Under the pieces are notes generated by a model, which was not told the DNA's origin, did no database searches, and saw only the letters and a list, made by a program, of their open reading frames with translations. The position numbers and the translations under genes were made by a program. From positions 372,001-436,000 of the forward strand of contig NZ_CALNVW010000010.1 of the NCBI RefSeq assembly GCF_940670765.1: 64,000 bases of DNA, written 5' to 3'. Source of the stretch: Streptomyces sp. A 4/2 (GTDB lineage Bacteria > Actinomycetota > Actinomycetes > Streptomycetales > Streptomycetaceae). Shown in pieces: positions 9,391 to 19,222 of this stretch; position 1 is the first letter of the stretch, and every line of letters starts with the position of its first letter.

Positions 9391-10587
9391 ATGAAGCGTC
9401 ACGCCGTCCAACCCCGCCCCGGCTGGCAGCAGATCGTCGAGGAGCAGGGGCTGATCTATCCGCTCACCCGCTACCCGGACGACTCGCTGCGCCCGTACTG
9501 GGACGAGAGCGCCTACTACTCCTTCTCCCTCCCCGAGGTCGAGGCGCTGGAGGAGGTCGTCGAGGAACTGCACGCGATGTGCCTTGCCGCAGCCGCCCAC
9601 ATCGTCGCCCGCGACCGTTTGGCCGACCTGGGGATCACCGACCCCCGGCTGGCCCGGCTGGTTGCCGAATCCTGGCACCGGAGGGACGAACTGCCGTCCG
9701 TGTACGGGCGGTTCGATCTGCGGTACGACGGCGACGGCCCGGCCAAGATGCTGGAGTACAACGCGGACACGCCCACCTCCCTGGTGGAGGCGGCCAGCCC
9801 GCAGTGGTTCTGGATGGAGGACCGCTTTCCCGGCGCCGACCAGTGGAACTCGCTGCACGAGCGGCTGGTCGCAGCCTGGCGGCGACAGGCCCCGCTGCTG
9901 CCGCCGGGACCGCTGCACTTCGCGCACTCCGACGCCGACGAACTCGGCGAGGACCTGATGACGGTCGCGTATCTGAGGGAGACCGCCCAGCAGGCGGGGA
10001 TCGAGACCGAGGCGCTCTCCGTGGAGCAGATCGGCTGGGACCCGTTGTCCGGGCGGTTCGTCGACGAGCGGATGCGTTTCATCCGCAGCTGCTTCAAGCT
10101 CTACCCGTGGGAGTGGCTGACGACCGACAGCTTCGGTCCGCACGTCCTGGACACCCTCGACAACGGCGGGTCCACCGGCTCCACCTGCTGGATCGAACCC
10201 GCGTGGAAGATGCTGCTCTCCAACAAGGCGCTGCTCGCCGTGGTGTGGGAGCTGTACCCGGGACATCCGAATCTCCTGCCTTCCTATCTGGACGGCCCGC
10301 GCGAGCTCGCCCTGCCCACATCCAAGGGCTATGTCTCCAAGCCGCTCCTGGGCCGGGAGGGAGCGGGCGTCGTGCTCCACGAGGCCGGAGCGGGAACCGC
10401 CGCGGTCCTGCGGACCGACGAGGTCTGCTGCTACCAGGAGTTGGCCCCGCTGCCCGACTTCGACGGCAACCGTGTGGTGCTCGGTGCGTGGGTGGTCGAG
10501 GACGAGGCGGCGGGGCTCGGCATCCGGGAGTCCGTGGGGCCGGTGACGGACGAGTACGCCCGCTTCCTGCCCCACGTCATCCTCTGA
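9391..10587 (+). CDS. Glutathionylspermidine synthase-like ATP-grasp protein (YgiC/YjfC family)
   Basis: A 398-residue protein equal to the C-terminal, ATP-grasp synthetase part of glutathionylspermidine synthase. Characteristic parts are YWDESAYYSF (residues ~32-41), GRFDLRYDGDGPAKMLEYNADTP-type core (~106-128, with the E/N metal ligands), WIEPAWKMLLSNKALL and SKPLLGREGAGV. YgiC-type members lack the amidase domain and are not shown to make glutathionylspermidine. Streptomycetes use mycothiol, so the substrate must differ. The gene forms a pair with the preceding lipoprotein. Confidence 0.85.
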   Translation: MKRHAVQPRPGWQQIVEEQGLIYPLTRYPDDSLRPYWDESAYYSFSLPEVEALEEVVEELHAMCLAAAAHIVARDRLADLGITDPRLARLVAESWHRRDELPSVYGRFDLRYDGDGPAKMLEYNADTPTSLVEAASPQWFWMEDRFPGADQWNSLHERLVAAWRRQAPLLPPGPLHFAHSDADELGEDLMTVAYLRETAQQAGIETEALSVEQIGWDPLSGRFVDERMRFIRSCFKLYPWEWLTTDSFGPHVLDTLDNGGSTGSTCWIEPAWKMLLSNKALLAVVWELYPGHPNLLPSYLDGPRELALPTSKGYVSKPLLGREGAGVVLHEAGAGTAAVLRTDEVCCYQELAPLPDFDGNRVVLGAWVVEDEAAGLGIRESVGPVTDEYARFLPHVIL

Positions 10588-10607
10588 ATCCTCTGAGCGC
10601 CTCCTCC

Positions 10608-10685
10608 TCGCCCGGCCCCTGTCCTGCGCCTGGCCCCGCTTCGTCCGGCCCCTGCCCCGCGCCTGGCCCCGCCTCGCCCGGCCCA
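10608..10685. repeat. 33-bp tandem repeat
   Basis: Two full units (10608-10640 and 10641-10673, three mismatches) and a partial third (from 10674) of a C-rich 33-bp sequence, in the gap between two convergent genes. No hairpin or coding role is evident. Confidence 0.75.
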
Positions 10686-10702
10686 GGCCGGCCGCTGTGG
10701 TG

Positions 10703-11908
10703 TCAGCCGTTCAGGACGGTCCGCAGCTGGGCGAGGCCCCAGTCCAGATCCTCCTTGCTGATCACCAGGGGCGGGGCGATCCGGATCGTGGAGCCGTGGG
10801 TGTCCTTCACCAGCACCCCGAGATCCATGAGCCGCTCGGAGATCTCCCGGCCGGTGCCGAGCGAGGGCGCGATGTCCACCCCCGCCCAGAGACCCCGTCC
10901 GCGCACGGCCTCGACCGCGCCGCCGCTCACCAGCAGGCCCAGTTCGCGGTGGAGGTGGTCGCCCAACTCCGTGGCCCGTTGCTGGAATTCACCGGTGCGC
11001 AGCATCGCGATCACCTCCAGGGCGACGGCGCACGCCAGCGGATTCCCACCGAAGGTGGACCCGTGCTCGCCGGGGCGGTAGACGCCCAGCACCTCTGCCG
11101 ACGACACCACGGCCGACACCGGCACCACCCCGCCGCCGAGCGCCTTGCCCAGGATGTACATGTCCGGCACGACACCCTCGTGCTCACAGGCGAAGGTCCG
11201 GCCCGTCCTGCCGAGTCCCGACTGGATCTCGTCCGCGATGAACAGCACGTTCCGGGCGCGGGTCAGTTCGCGTACGCCCGGCAGATATCCGGCCGGCGGC
11301 ACCAGGACCCCGGCCTCGCCCTGGATCGGTTCGAGGAGAACGGCCACCGTGTTCTCGTCGACGGCCGCTTCCAGCGCGGCCAGGTCGCCGTACGGAACGA
11401 TCTCGAAGCCCGGGGTGTACGGGCCGAAGTCCGCCCGCGCCTCGGGGTCCGTCGAGAAGCTGACGATCGTGGTCGTACGGCCGTGGAAGTTGTTCTCCGC
11501 GACGACGATCTTCGCTTGTCCGTCCGGTACGCCCTTGACCTTGTAACCCCACTTGCGGGCCGTCTTCACGGCGGTCTCGACCGCCTCCGCCCCGGTGTTC
11601 ATCGGCAGCACCATCTCCATCCCGCACAACTCGGCGAGCTGGGTGGAGAAATCGGCGAACCGGTCGTGGTGGAAGGCCCGGGAGGTGAGCGTGACGCGCT
11701 CCAGCTGGGCCTTGGCCGCGTCGATCAGCCGGCGGTTGCCGTGGCCGAAGTTGAGCGCCGAGTATCCGGCGAGCATGTCGAGGAAGCGACGCCCTTCGAC
11801 ATCGGTCATCCACGCGCCGTCCGCAGAGGCGACGACGACGGGGAGCGGATGGTAGTTGTGCGCGCTGTGCGCCTCGGCGGACTCGATCGATGTTTCCGTA
11901 ACTGACAC
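10703..11908 (-). CDS. rocD: Ornithine aminotransferase
   Basis: A 401-residue PLP enzyme that moves the delta-amino group of ornithine to 2-oxoglutarate, giving glutamate semialdehyde, in arginine catabolism. Marks are NYHPLPVV near the start, NTGAEAVETAVKTAR, LLEPIQGEAGV, ADEIQSGLGRTG (the Asp that holds the pyridine N) and the PLP lysine in ILGKALGGG, then HGSTFGGNPL. The length is standard. The GTG start follows GGAGAACCG. It is single here; no other arginine-catabolic gene is adjacent. Confidence 0.94.
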   Translation of the reverse strand: MSVTETSIESAEAHSAHNYHPLPVVVASADGAWMTDVEGRRFLDMLAGYSALNFGHGNRRLIDAAKAQLERVTLTSRAFHHDRFADFSTQLAELCGMEMVLPMNTGAEAVETAVKTARKWGYKVKGVPDGQAKIVVAENNFHGRTTTIVSFSTDPEARADFGPYTPGFEIVPYGDLAALEAAVDENTVAVLLEPIQGEAGVLVPPAGYLPGVRELTRARNVLFIADEIQSGLGRTGRTFACEHEGVVPDMYILGKALGGGVVPVSAVVSSAEVLGVYRPGEHGSTFGGNPLACAVALEVIAMLRTGEFQQRATELGDHLHRELGLLVSGGAVEAVRGRGLWAGVDIAPSLGTGREISERLMDLGVLVKDTHGSTIRIAPPLVISKEDLDWGLAQLRTVLNG

Positions 11909-12017
11909 CGGTTCTCCGTTCCTACAGCGTGCTGGGCGTACTGCCTTACGGCGTACGGGCCTTGGGGGCGCCAGTCCTGTGGCGGGCGGGCTGTCGTGCG
12001 CCTCTTCTTATCGTCGG

Positions 12018-12381
12018 TCACCGCGGGCGGGAAGAAACCTTGTCGTCCGGCGTGCCGGGGTCCGTCCGGCCCCGCGCAGGCGCATCGGCCTCCGGCACAC
12101 GCACCGCGGGGGCGTATCGCACCTCGAACCCGCCGGGGGTGAACCGGTCCGCCACCCCGGCCCGTCGGCGCCCTCGCGCCCAGGCCCGTATGCGCGCGAA
12201 GCGGCCTGACGGCTCCGCCCGTACCGGAACGGGAATCGGCACCGCCTCCGCGATGATCCGTGCCAGCACCTGCTCGGCCATCGAGTCCCCGGCCGACCCC
12301 CAGCCGATGTCTGCGGCCTTCCCGGAGCCCAGCCCGCGCCCCAGCGCGCGCAGTTCACCGGGAAGGCGCCCGTCGTCCCCG

Positions 12382-12389
<8 letters not shown>
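12018..12389 (-). CDS. Hypothetical protein coupled to the ECF sigma gene
   Basis: A 123-residue protein of unknown function. Its ATG overlaps the last 8 bases of the sigma factor gene (ATGGGTGA), which shows coupling. In this position an anti-sigma factor is expected, but there is no HxxxCxxC zinc motif and no membrane span. The middle (DSMAEQVLARIIAEAVPIPVPV) could form an amphipathic helix, and the end (GFEVRYAPAVRVPE) looks beta-like. It may be a soluble partner of the sigma factor; that is inference from position only. Confidence 0.6.
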
Positions 12390-14137
<1,748 letters not shown>

Positions 14138-14261
14138 CAGGCGCCGGCCCGAGCTTGTGACCTTGGACTCTGGTCAGAGCGAGGGCAGGCCCGCCACACT
14201 GCACATAGACGTCCGGCAGGTAGGCGGAACGTCCGGTGACCCGACAGCTGAGGAGATCGAT

Positions 14262-14843
14262 GTGGGGACCGTAACGCTCGGCGTTTCGCTCGCGGTCCCG
14301 GAGCCGTACGGCAGCCTGCTCCAGGAGCAGCGCGCGGGCTTCGGGGACTCTGCCGCGCACGGCATCCCCACGCACGTCACCCTCCTCCCGCCCACCGAGG
14401 CCGATTCCGGTTCGCTGCCCGCGATCGAGGCGCACCTCTCCTCGGTCGCCGCCGCGAACCGGGCCTTTCCCATGCGGCTGTACGGGACGGGCACGTTCCG
14501 CCCGCTCTCGCCGGTCGTCTTCGTGCAGGTCGTGACGGGCGGATCGGCCTGCTCCTGGCTCCAGCAGCAGATCAGGGACGCGTCCGGGCCGCTGGTGCGC
14601 GAGCTCCAGTTCCCGTACCACCCGCATGTGACGGTCGCCCACGGCATCTCCGAAGAGGCGATGGACCAGGCGTACGAAGCGCTGTCGACGTTCGAGGCGA
14701 TGTGGACCTGCGGATCCTTCGCCCTGTACGAGCAGGGGGCGGACGCGGTGTGGCGCAAGCTGCGGGAGTACGCGTTCGGAGGCGGCGGCGGTGTGCCCGG
14801 TCCCGCGGTGTACCGCGAGGCCCCGGCGTCGTCCCTGCCGTAA
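14262..14843 (+). CDS. 2'-5' RNA ligase/2H phosphoesterase family protein
   Basis: A 193-residue protein with the two His-containing motifs of the 2H family: THVTLLPP (residues ~38-45) and HPHVTVAHG (~121-129). The family includes 2'-5' RNA ligases and cyclic phosphodiesterases acting on RNA ends or nucleotides. AGGAGA is 5 bases before GTG 14262, which sets the start. It follows trpS by 124 bases and may share its transcript. The substrate is unknown. Confidence 0.87.
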   Translation: MGTVTLGVSLAVPEPYGSLLQEQRAGFGDSAAHGIPTHVTLLPPTEADSGSLPAIEAHLSSVAAANRAFPMRLYGTGTFRPLSPVVFVQVVTGGSACSWLQQQIRDASGPLVRELQFPYHPHVTVAHGISEEAMDQAYEALSTFEAMWTCGSFALYEQGADAVWRKLREYAFGGGGGVPGPAVYREAPASSLP

Positions 14844-14873
14844 GGCCCTTCCGGTCCGCTGCCGCACCCTGTC

Positions 14874-15629
14874 CTACACCGGCAGCCGCCGGAACAGCGG
14901 CCTCGGCGCGTGGCGCATCGCGGACATGACGACGCGCAGCGTGCCCGGTACCCAGACCGTCTCGGAGCGGCGGCGCAGCCCCGTCTCGATGGCCGTCGCC
15001 ACCGCCTCGGGTGTGGTGGCCAGCGGCGCCTCCGGCAGCCCCGCCGTCATCCTCGACCGTACGAAGCCGGGGCGGACGATCATCACGTGCACGCCCGTCC
15101 CGTACAGCGCGTCGCCCAGACCCTGGGCGAAGGCGTCCAGCCCGGCCTTGCTCGATCCGTAGATGAAGTTGGCGCGCCGGGCGCGTTCGCCCGCCACCGA
15201 CGAGAGCACCACCAGGGAGCCGTGACCCTGGCCCTGGAGGGCCTTCGCGCAGATCAGGCCCGCTGAGACCGCCCCGGTGTAGTTGGTCTGGGCGACCCGG
15301 ACCGCCGACAGCGGGGAGCTCTCGTCGCTGGCCTGGTCGCCGAGGATCCCGAAGGCCAGCAGCACCATGTCGATGTCGCCCTCCGCGAAGACCTTGCCCA
15401 GCGTCACCTCGTGGGAGGCGGGGTCCAGGGCGTCGAAGTCGGCGGTACGGACCTCCGCGCCCAGCGTGCGCAGGTGGGCGGCGGCAGCGTCGAGCGCGGG
15501 GGACGGGCGCCCGGCCAGCCAGACCGTACGGGTCCGGCGGGCCACCAGACGGCGGGCCGTGGCCAGCGCGATCTCGGACGTACCGCCGAGGATCAGCAGG
15601 GACTGCGGGGCACCGAATGCGTCTTTCAC
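14874..15629 (-). CDS. dprE2: DprE2-like SDR: decaprenylphosphoryl-2-keto-ribose reductase
   Basis: A 251-residue short-chain dehydrogenase. The cofactor loop is ILGGTSEIALATARRL (residues ~13-28), as in DprE2, and the catalytic set is S in VVLSSVAGERARRANF with YGSSKAGLD. The C-terminus (VWVPGTLRVVMSAMRHAPRPLFRRLP) is the DprE2-type membrane-associated tail. It should reduce the 2-keto lipid from DprE1 to decaprenylphosphoryl arabinose at the membrane. AAGGAGA precedes the GTG. dprE1 lies upstream on the same strand, separated by a tandem repeat. Confidence 0.88.
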   Translation of the reverse strand: MKDAFGAPQSLLILGGTSEIALATARRLVARRTRTVWLAGRPSPALDAAAAHLRTLGAEVRTADFDALDPASHEVTLGKVFAEGDIDMVLLAFGILGDQASDESSPLSAVRVAQTNYTGAVSAGLICAKALQGQGHGSLVVLSSVAGERARRANFIYGSSKAGLDAFAQGLGDALYGTGVHVMIVRPGFVRSRMTAGLPEAPLATTPEAVATAIETGLRRRSETVWVPGTLRVVMSAMRHAPRPLFRRLPV

Positions 15630-15644
15630 GGGTACGTCTCCTTG

Positions 15645-15728
15645 AGTCGTCGGCGGGGTCGTCGGCGGGGTCGTCAGCGGGGTCGGTGGCGAGGTCGGTG
15701 GCGAGTTCGGTGGCGGGGCCGGTCGCAG
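15645..15728. repeat. 12-bp tandem repeat between dprE1 and dprE2
   Basis: Seven consecutive 12-bp units (15645-15728) based on GGGTCGTCGGCG, drifting to GGGTCGGTGGCG. It fills most of the 148-base gap between the dprE1 stop and the dprE2 ribosome site. It is non-coding but keeps a frame open beyond the dprE1 stop. Confidence 0.8.
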
Positions 15729-15777
15729 GACCGGCGGGCAGGTCCGGGGGCGGTGTCCGGCAGCCCCCGTACCCGCC

Positions 15778-17130
15778 CTAGAGGCCGAGGCGGCGGGAGA
15801 GGTCCGAGGTGAAGACGGACCCCGGGTCGAGCTCGGCGCGCAGCGCGCGGAAGTCGTCCAGGCGCGGGTACATCGCCGCCAGGTGGTCCGGGCGCAGCCG
15901 GGAGTCCTTCGCCAGGTAGACCCGGCCGCCCGCGCCCACCACCTCCTCGTCCAGTTCGTCGAGGAAGGCGCCGAGTCCGGTCAGGTTCGCCGGGATGTCC
16001 AGGGCCAGGGTCCAGCCGGGCAGCGGGAACGAGAGCCAGCCGGGGTCCGCCTCGCCGAAGCGCTTCAGCACCGCCAGGAACGACGGGCAGCCGCGCGCGG
16101 AGATGCGCCGCACGATCCGGCGCAGGGTCTCCTCCTGCCCGTACCCGACGACGAACTGGTACTGGACGAAACCGCCCCGCCCGTAGATCCGGTTCCAGTG
16201 CGGGACCCCGTCCAACGGGTGGAAGAAGGTGGTCAGCCGCTGGATCTCCCCCCGCCGGAGCCGGGGTGCCCGGCGGTACCAGAGCTCGTTGAAGATCCCG
16301 ACCGAGGTGCGGCCGAGCAGCCCGTCGGGGAGGAAGGACGGCGGCGCGGGGAGCCTCCCCGGGCGGAAGGACAGCGGTGCGCGGCCGGCGCGGGCGGGGA
16401 GCGCGTCGAGTGGGGCGTGCTCCCCTCGGGTCAGTACCGAGCGCCCCGTCGACGCGCCCCGGGCGAGCAGGTCGATCCAGGCCACCGAGTAGCGGTAGTG
16501 GTGGTCGGTGGCCGTCAGCCGGGCCATCAGGTCGTCGAGGTCCGTCGCGCGCTCGGTGTCCACCGACATCGACGACGTCTCCACCGGCAGGAGCTGGACC
16601 GTCGCCGAGAGGATGACGCCGGTCAGCCCCAGCCCGCCGGCCGTCGCGTCGAAGAGCGCGGCTCCGGGCGCCGTGGTGTGCACCGTGCCGTCGGCGGTCA
16701 GCAGGTCGAGCGACCGGACGTGGCGGGAGAACGCCCCCGACACGTGGTGGTTCTTGCCGTGGATGTCCGCGCCGATCGCGCCGCCCACCGTGACGTACCG
16801 GGTGCCCGGCGTCACGGGCACGAACCAGCCCAGCGGCAGCAGTACCTCCATCAGCCGGTGCAGGCTCACCCCCGCGTCGCACACCACGACCCCGGTGTCC
16901 GCGTCGATGGAGCGGATCCGGTCGAGGCCGGTCATGTCGAGCACCGCGCCGCCCGCGTTCTGCGCGGCGTCCCCGTACGCACGGCCCAGGCCGCGGGCGA
17001 TCGAGCCGCGGGCGCCGCACCCGCGCACCGCTGCCGCCGCCTCTTCGTACGTGCGCGGGCGGACCAGCAGCGAAGTCGTCGGGGCGGTGCGGCCCCAGCC
17101 CGACACGGACGTGGTGGTTTCGGCAGACAT
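15778..17130 (-). CDS. dprE1: DprE1-like FAD oxidase: decaprenylphosphoryl-ribose 2-oxidase
   Basis: A 450-residue FAD enzyme of the VAO fold that oxidises the 2'-hydroxyl of polyprenylphosphoryl ribose. The FAD-binding part is RGLGRAYGDAAQNAGG and TPGTRYVTVGGAIGADIHGKNHH. The substrate half has LKRFGEADPGWLSFPLPGW and the catalytic lysine in LAKDSR. The residue equal to M. tuberculosis Cys387 (GWNICVDFP) is Ala376 (GWTLALDIP). ATG 17130 is preferred; ATG 17151 would add seven residues, and neither has a strong ribosome site. It is divergent from the PAP2-ubiA-gtrA genes. Confidence 0.9.
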   Translation of the reverse strand: MSAETTTSVSGWGRTAPTTSLLVRPRTYEEAAAAVRGCGARGSIARGLGRAYGDAAQNAGGAVLDMTGLDRIRSIDADTGVVVCDAGVSLHRLMEVLLPLGWFVPVTPGTRYVTVGGAIGADIHGKNHHVSGAFSRHVRSLDLLTADGTVHTTAPGAALFDATAGGLGLTGVILSATVQLLPVETSSMSVDTERATDLDDLMARLTATDHHYRYSVAWIDLLARGASTGRSVLTRGEHAPLDALPARAGRAPLSFRPGRLPAPPSFLPDGLLGRTSVGIFNELWYRRAPRLRRGEIQRLTTFFHPLDGVPHWNRIYGRGGFVQYQFVVGYGQEETLRRIVRRISARGCPSFLAVLKRFGEADPGWLSFPLPGWTLALDIPANLTGLGAFLDELDEEVVGAGGRVYLAKDSRLRPDHLAAMYPRLDDFRALRAELDPGSVFTSDLSRRLGL

Positions 17131-17211
17131 GGAGTAGACCGTATCGCCCATATACGCGGGGAAATGGGTGATTGGAGTGGTGTCAATCAGTTTGGACGCG
17201 ATGATCGAGAT

Positions 17212-17799
17212 ATGTCACATAAGAGTGTTCTTCCGGTCTGCCGTCGGCCGGGAGGCTCCCGGCCGGCCAGGGGTGGCGGTATACGGCCCGCCGAGGCCGA
17301 ACGCCGGCTCCTCTCGGCGATGCGCGACTGCGGCGCGTGTCCGCCGGTGGGCGCCGTGGCCCGGACCCTGTCCCGCAGCGGTGAGCACGGCGTGCTGTGG
17401 CTCGCCGCCGGGCTCACCGGCGCGCTCACCGACCGGGAACGGCGCGGCGCCTGGCTGCGCGCCACCGCCCTGATAGGCACGGCCCACCTCGCGAGCATGG
17501 GCCTGAAGCGGGTGGTACGCCGCCCGCGCCCCGGTCTCGGCGACCGGCAGCCCCTCGTACGGACCGCGGGCCACCACTCCTTCCCCAGCTCGCACGCGGC
17601 CTCCGCAGCCGCGGCGGCCGTCGCCCTCGGCGCGCTGCGCCCCGTGGGCCGCCGCCTCATACCCCCGCTCGCCGCCGCGATGTGCGTGTCCCGGCTGGTC
17701 GTCGGGGTCCACTATCCGACCGATGTCGCCGCGGGCGCCCTCCTCGGTGGGCTCACCGCCGGGCTCGGCGACCGGTGGATGCGAGGCACCCATGTCTGA
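17212..17799 (+). CDS. PAP2 phosphatase (Rv3807c-like)
   Basis: A 195-residue membrane phosphatase with all three PAP2 motifs: LKRVVRRPRPG (KX6RP type), SFPSSHAAS and SRLVVGVHYPTD (residues ~157-168). In mycobacteria the adjacent Rv3807c is thought to remove the 5-phosphate from decaprenylphosphoryl phosphoribose, the step between UbiA and DprE1. That role fits here because the gene overlaps ubiA by 8 bases. ATG 17212 starts MSHKSVLPV; the frame is open far upstream but only as an antisense shadow of dprE1. Confidence 0.85.
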   Translation: MSHKSVLPVCRRPGGSRPARGGGIRPAEAERRLLSAMRDCGACPPVGAVARTLSRSGEHGVLWLAAGLTGALTDRERRGAWLRATALIGTAHLASMGLKRVVRRPRPGLGDRQPLVRTAGHHSFPSSHAASAAAAAVALGALRPVGRRLIPPLAAAMCVSRLVVGVHYPTDVAAGALLGGLTAGLGDRWMRGTHV

Positions 17800-18784
17800 A
17801 GTCTCCGAAGTGCCCGGCGTACCAGCGGTGTCCGGGGTTCCGGAACCGGCCCTGCTCGTCCAGGAACCGCCACGCCCCCCGCCGTCCCTGACCGGAGGCG
17901 GGGCCGCGGGCCTGGCGCTGGGGCTGCTCAGGACCGCCCGCCCCCGTCAGTGGATCAAGAACGTCCTGGTCGTCACCGCCCCCGTCGCGGCCGGTCAGCT
18001 GGTGTCGCGCCAGACCGCCGGTCAACTCGCCGTCGTCTTCGTCCTGTTCACGGCCGCCGCCTCCGCCGTCTATCTCGTCAACGACGCCCGGGACGCCGAG
18101 GCCGACCGCGCGCACCCCGTCAAGTGCCACCGCCCGGTGGCCGCGGGAGAAGTCCCCGTCCCCGTCGCGTACGCCGCTGGAGCCCTGCTCGCCGTACTGA
18201 CGACCGCGGGCGCCGTCGTGTTCTGCAACGACATGACCGCCGCGCTGCTCTCCGCGTACATCGCCATGCAACTCGCCTACTGCGTCAGCCTGAAGCACAT
18301 CCTGGTCGTCGACCTGGTCGTCGTCACGACCGGCTTCCTGATGCGGGCGATGATCGGCGGAGTGGCCCTCGACATCCCGCTCTCGCGCTGGTTCCTGATC
18401 ACCGCCGGGTTCGGCGCGCTCTTCATGGTCGCGGCCAAGCGCTACTCCGAGTCCGTCCAGATGGAGGGAGCCGCGGCGACCCGGGCACTGCTCTCCGAGT
18501 ACACCACCGGATACCTGCGCTTCGTCTGGCAGCTGGCGGCCGGGGTCGCGGTCCTCGCGTACTGCCTCTGGGCGATGGAGAGCGGCGGCCCGCCCGACAG
18601 CGGACTGCTGCCGTGGCGTCAGCTGTCGATGGTCCCGTTCATCCTCTTCATCCTGCGGTACGCCGTCTTCGCCGACCGCGGCACCGCGGGCGCCCCGGAG
18701 GACGTGATCCTGCGGGACAGGGCGCTGACCGTCATCGGCGCCGGATGGATCGTCGTGTACGTGCTCGCGATCGCCGACCTGTAG
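17792..18784 (+). CDS. UbiA-family phosphoribosyltransferase (DPPR synthase, Rv3806c-like)
   Basis: A 330-residue membrane prenyltransferase. After a Pro-rich start, TARPRQWIKNVLV leads into the first helix. The Asp motif is YLVNDARDAEADRAHPVKCHRP (split here: NDxxDxxxD then HPxK), the mark of decaprenyl-phosphate phosphoribosyltransferases. AAKRYSESVQMEG is the second conserved loop. It should join 5-phosphoribose from PRPP to polyprenyl phosphate. The ATG overlaps the PAP2 gene stop; gtrA follows after 15 bases. Confidence 0.88.
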   Translation: MSEVSEVPGVPAVSGVPEPALLVQEPPRPPPSLTGGGAAGLALGLLRTARPRQWIKNVLVVTAPVAAGQLVSRQTAGQLAVVFVLFTAAASAVYLVNDARDAEADRAHPVKCHRPVAAGEVPVPVAYAAGALLAVLTTAGAVVFCNDMTAALLSAYIAMQLAYCVSLKHILVVDLVVVTTGFLMRAMIGGVALDIPLSRWFLITAGFGALFMVAAKRYSESVQMEGAAATRALLSEYTTGYLRFVWQLAAGVAVLAYCLWAMESGGPPDSGLLPWRQLSMVPFILFILRYAVFADRGTAGAPEDVILRDRALTVIGAGWIVVYVLAIADL

Positions 18785-18799
18785 GGAGGGAGCCGGTCC

Positions 18800-19222
18800 A
18801 TGGGTGTCAGCCGCCGGGAGGTCACCGGCTTCGCGCTCGCCGGGATCCTCGCGTACGCCGCCGACCTGGGACTCTTCCTCTGGCTGCGCGGATTCCTGCG
18901 CTGGGACCCGCTCGCCGCCAAGACCGTGTCGTTCCTCGCCGGGTGCACGGTCGCGTACCTCGGCAACGCCCTCGGCACGTACCGGGGCAGGCACGTCGGC
19001 TGGCGCGAGTACACCGTCTTCTTCGGTGTGAACGCCGCCGGAGCCCTCCTCCAACTGCTCTGCCTCACCGTGTCGCACTACGGCCTGGGGCTGACCTCGG
19101 CCCGCGCGGACACCCTCTCCGGCGCGGTCATCGGCATGGGGCTCGCCACCGGTCTGCGCTTCTGGGGGACGAGGACGCTGGTCTTCGGCGGCGAGGGTAG
19201 GCGTACGCCATGGACCGGCTGA
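18800..19222 (+). CDS. GtrA-family membrane protein (Rv3789-like)
   Basis: A 140-residue protein with four membrane segments (GFALAGILAYAADLGLFLWL, AAKTVSFLAGCTVAYLGNAL, YTVFFGVNAAGALLQLLCL and the C-terminal helix ending GLRFWGTRTLVF). GtrA proteins move or present lipid-linked sugars; in mycobacteria Rv3789, beside dprE1/dprE2, does this for DPA or recruits arabinosyltransferases. The neighbourhood supports that role. AGGGAGGGAGCC precedes the ATG. It overlaps the next gene by 13 bases. Confidence 0.85.
   Translation: MGVSRREVTGFALAGILAYAADLGLFLWLRGFLRWDPLAAKTVSFLAGCTVAYLGNALGTYRGRHVGWREYTVFFGVNAAGALLQLLCLTVSHYGLGLTSARADTLSGAVIGMGLATGLRFWGTRTLVFGGEGRRTPWTG

Noticed and set aside
10608..10685. 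Terminator or coding repeat
   Set aside because: The 33-bp repeat is C-rich on one strand and cannot pair with itself; no frame with protein features spans it.
15883..17799. 638-codon plus-strand frame reaching into the PAP2 gene
   Set aside because: The first two thirds are antisense to dprE1; only the part from ATG 17212 has PAP2 motifs.
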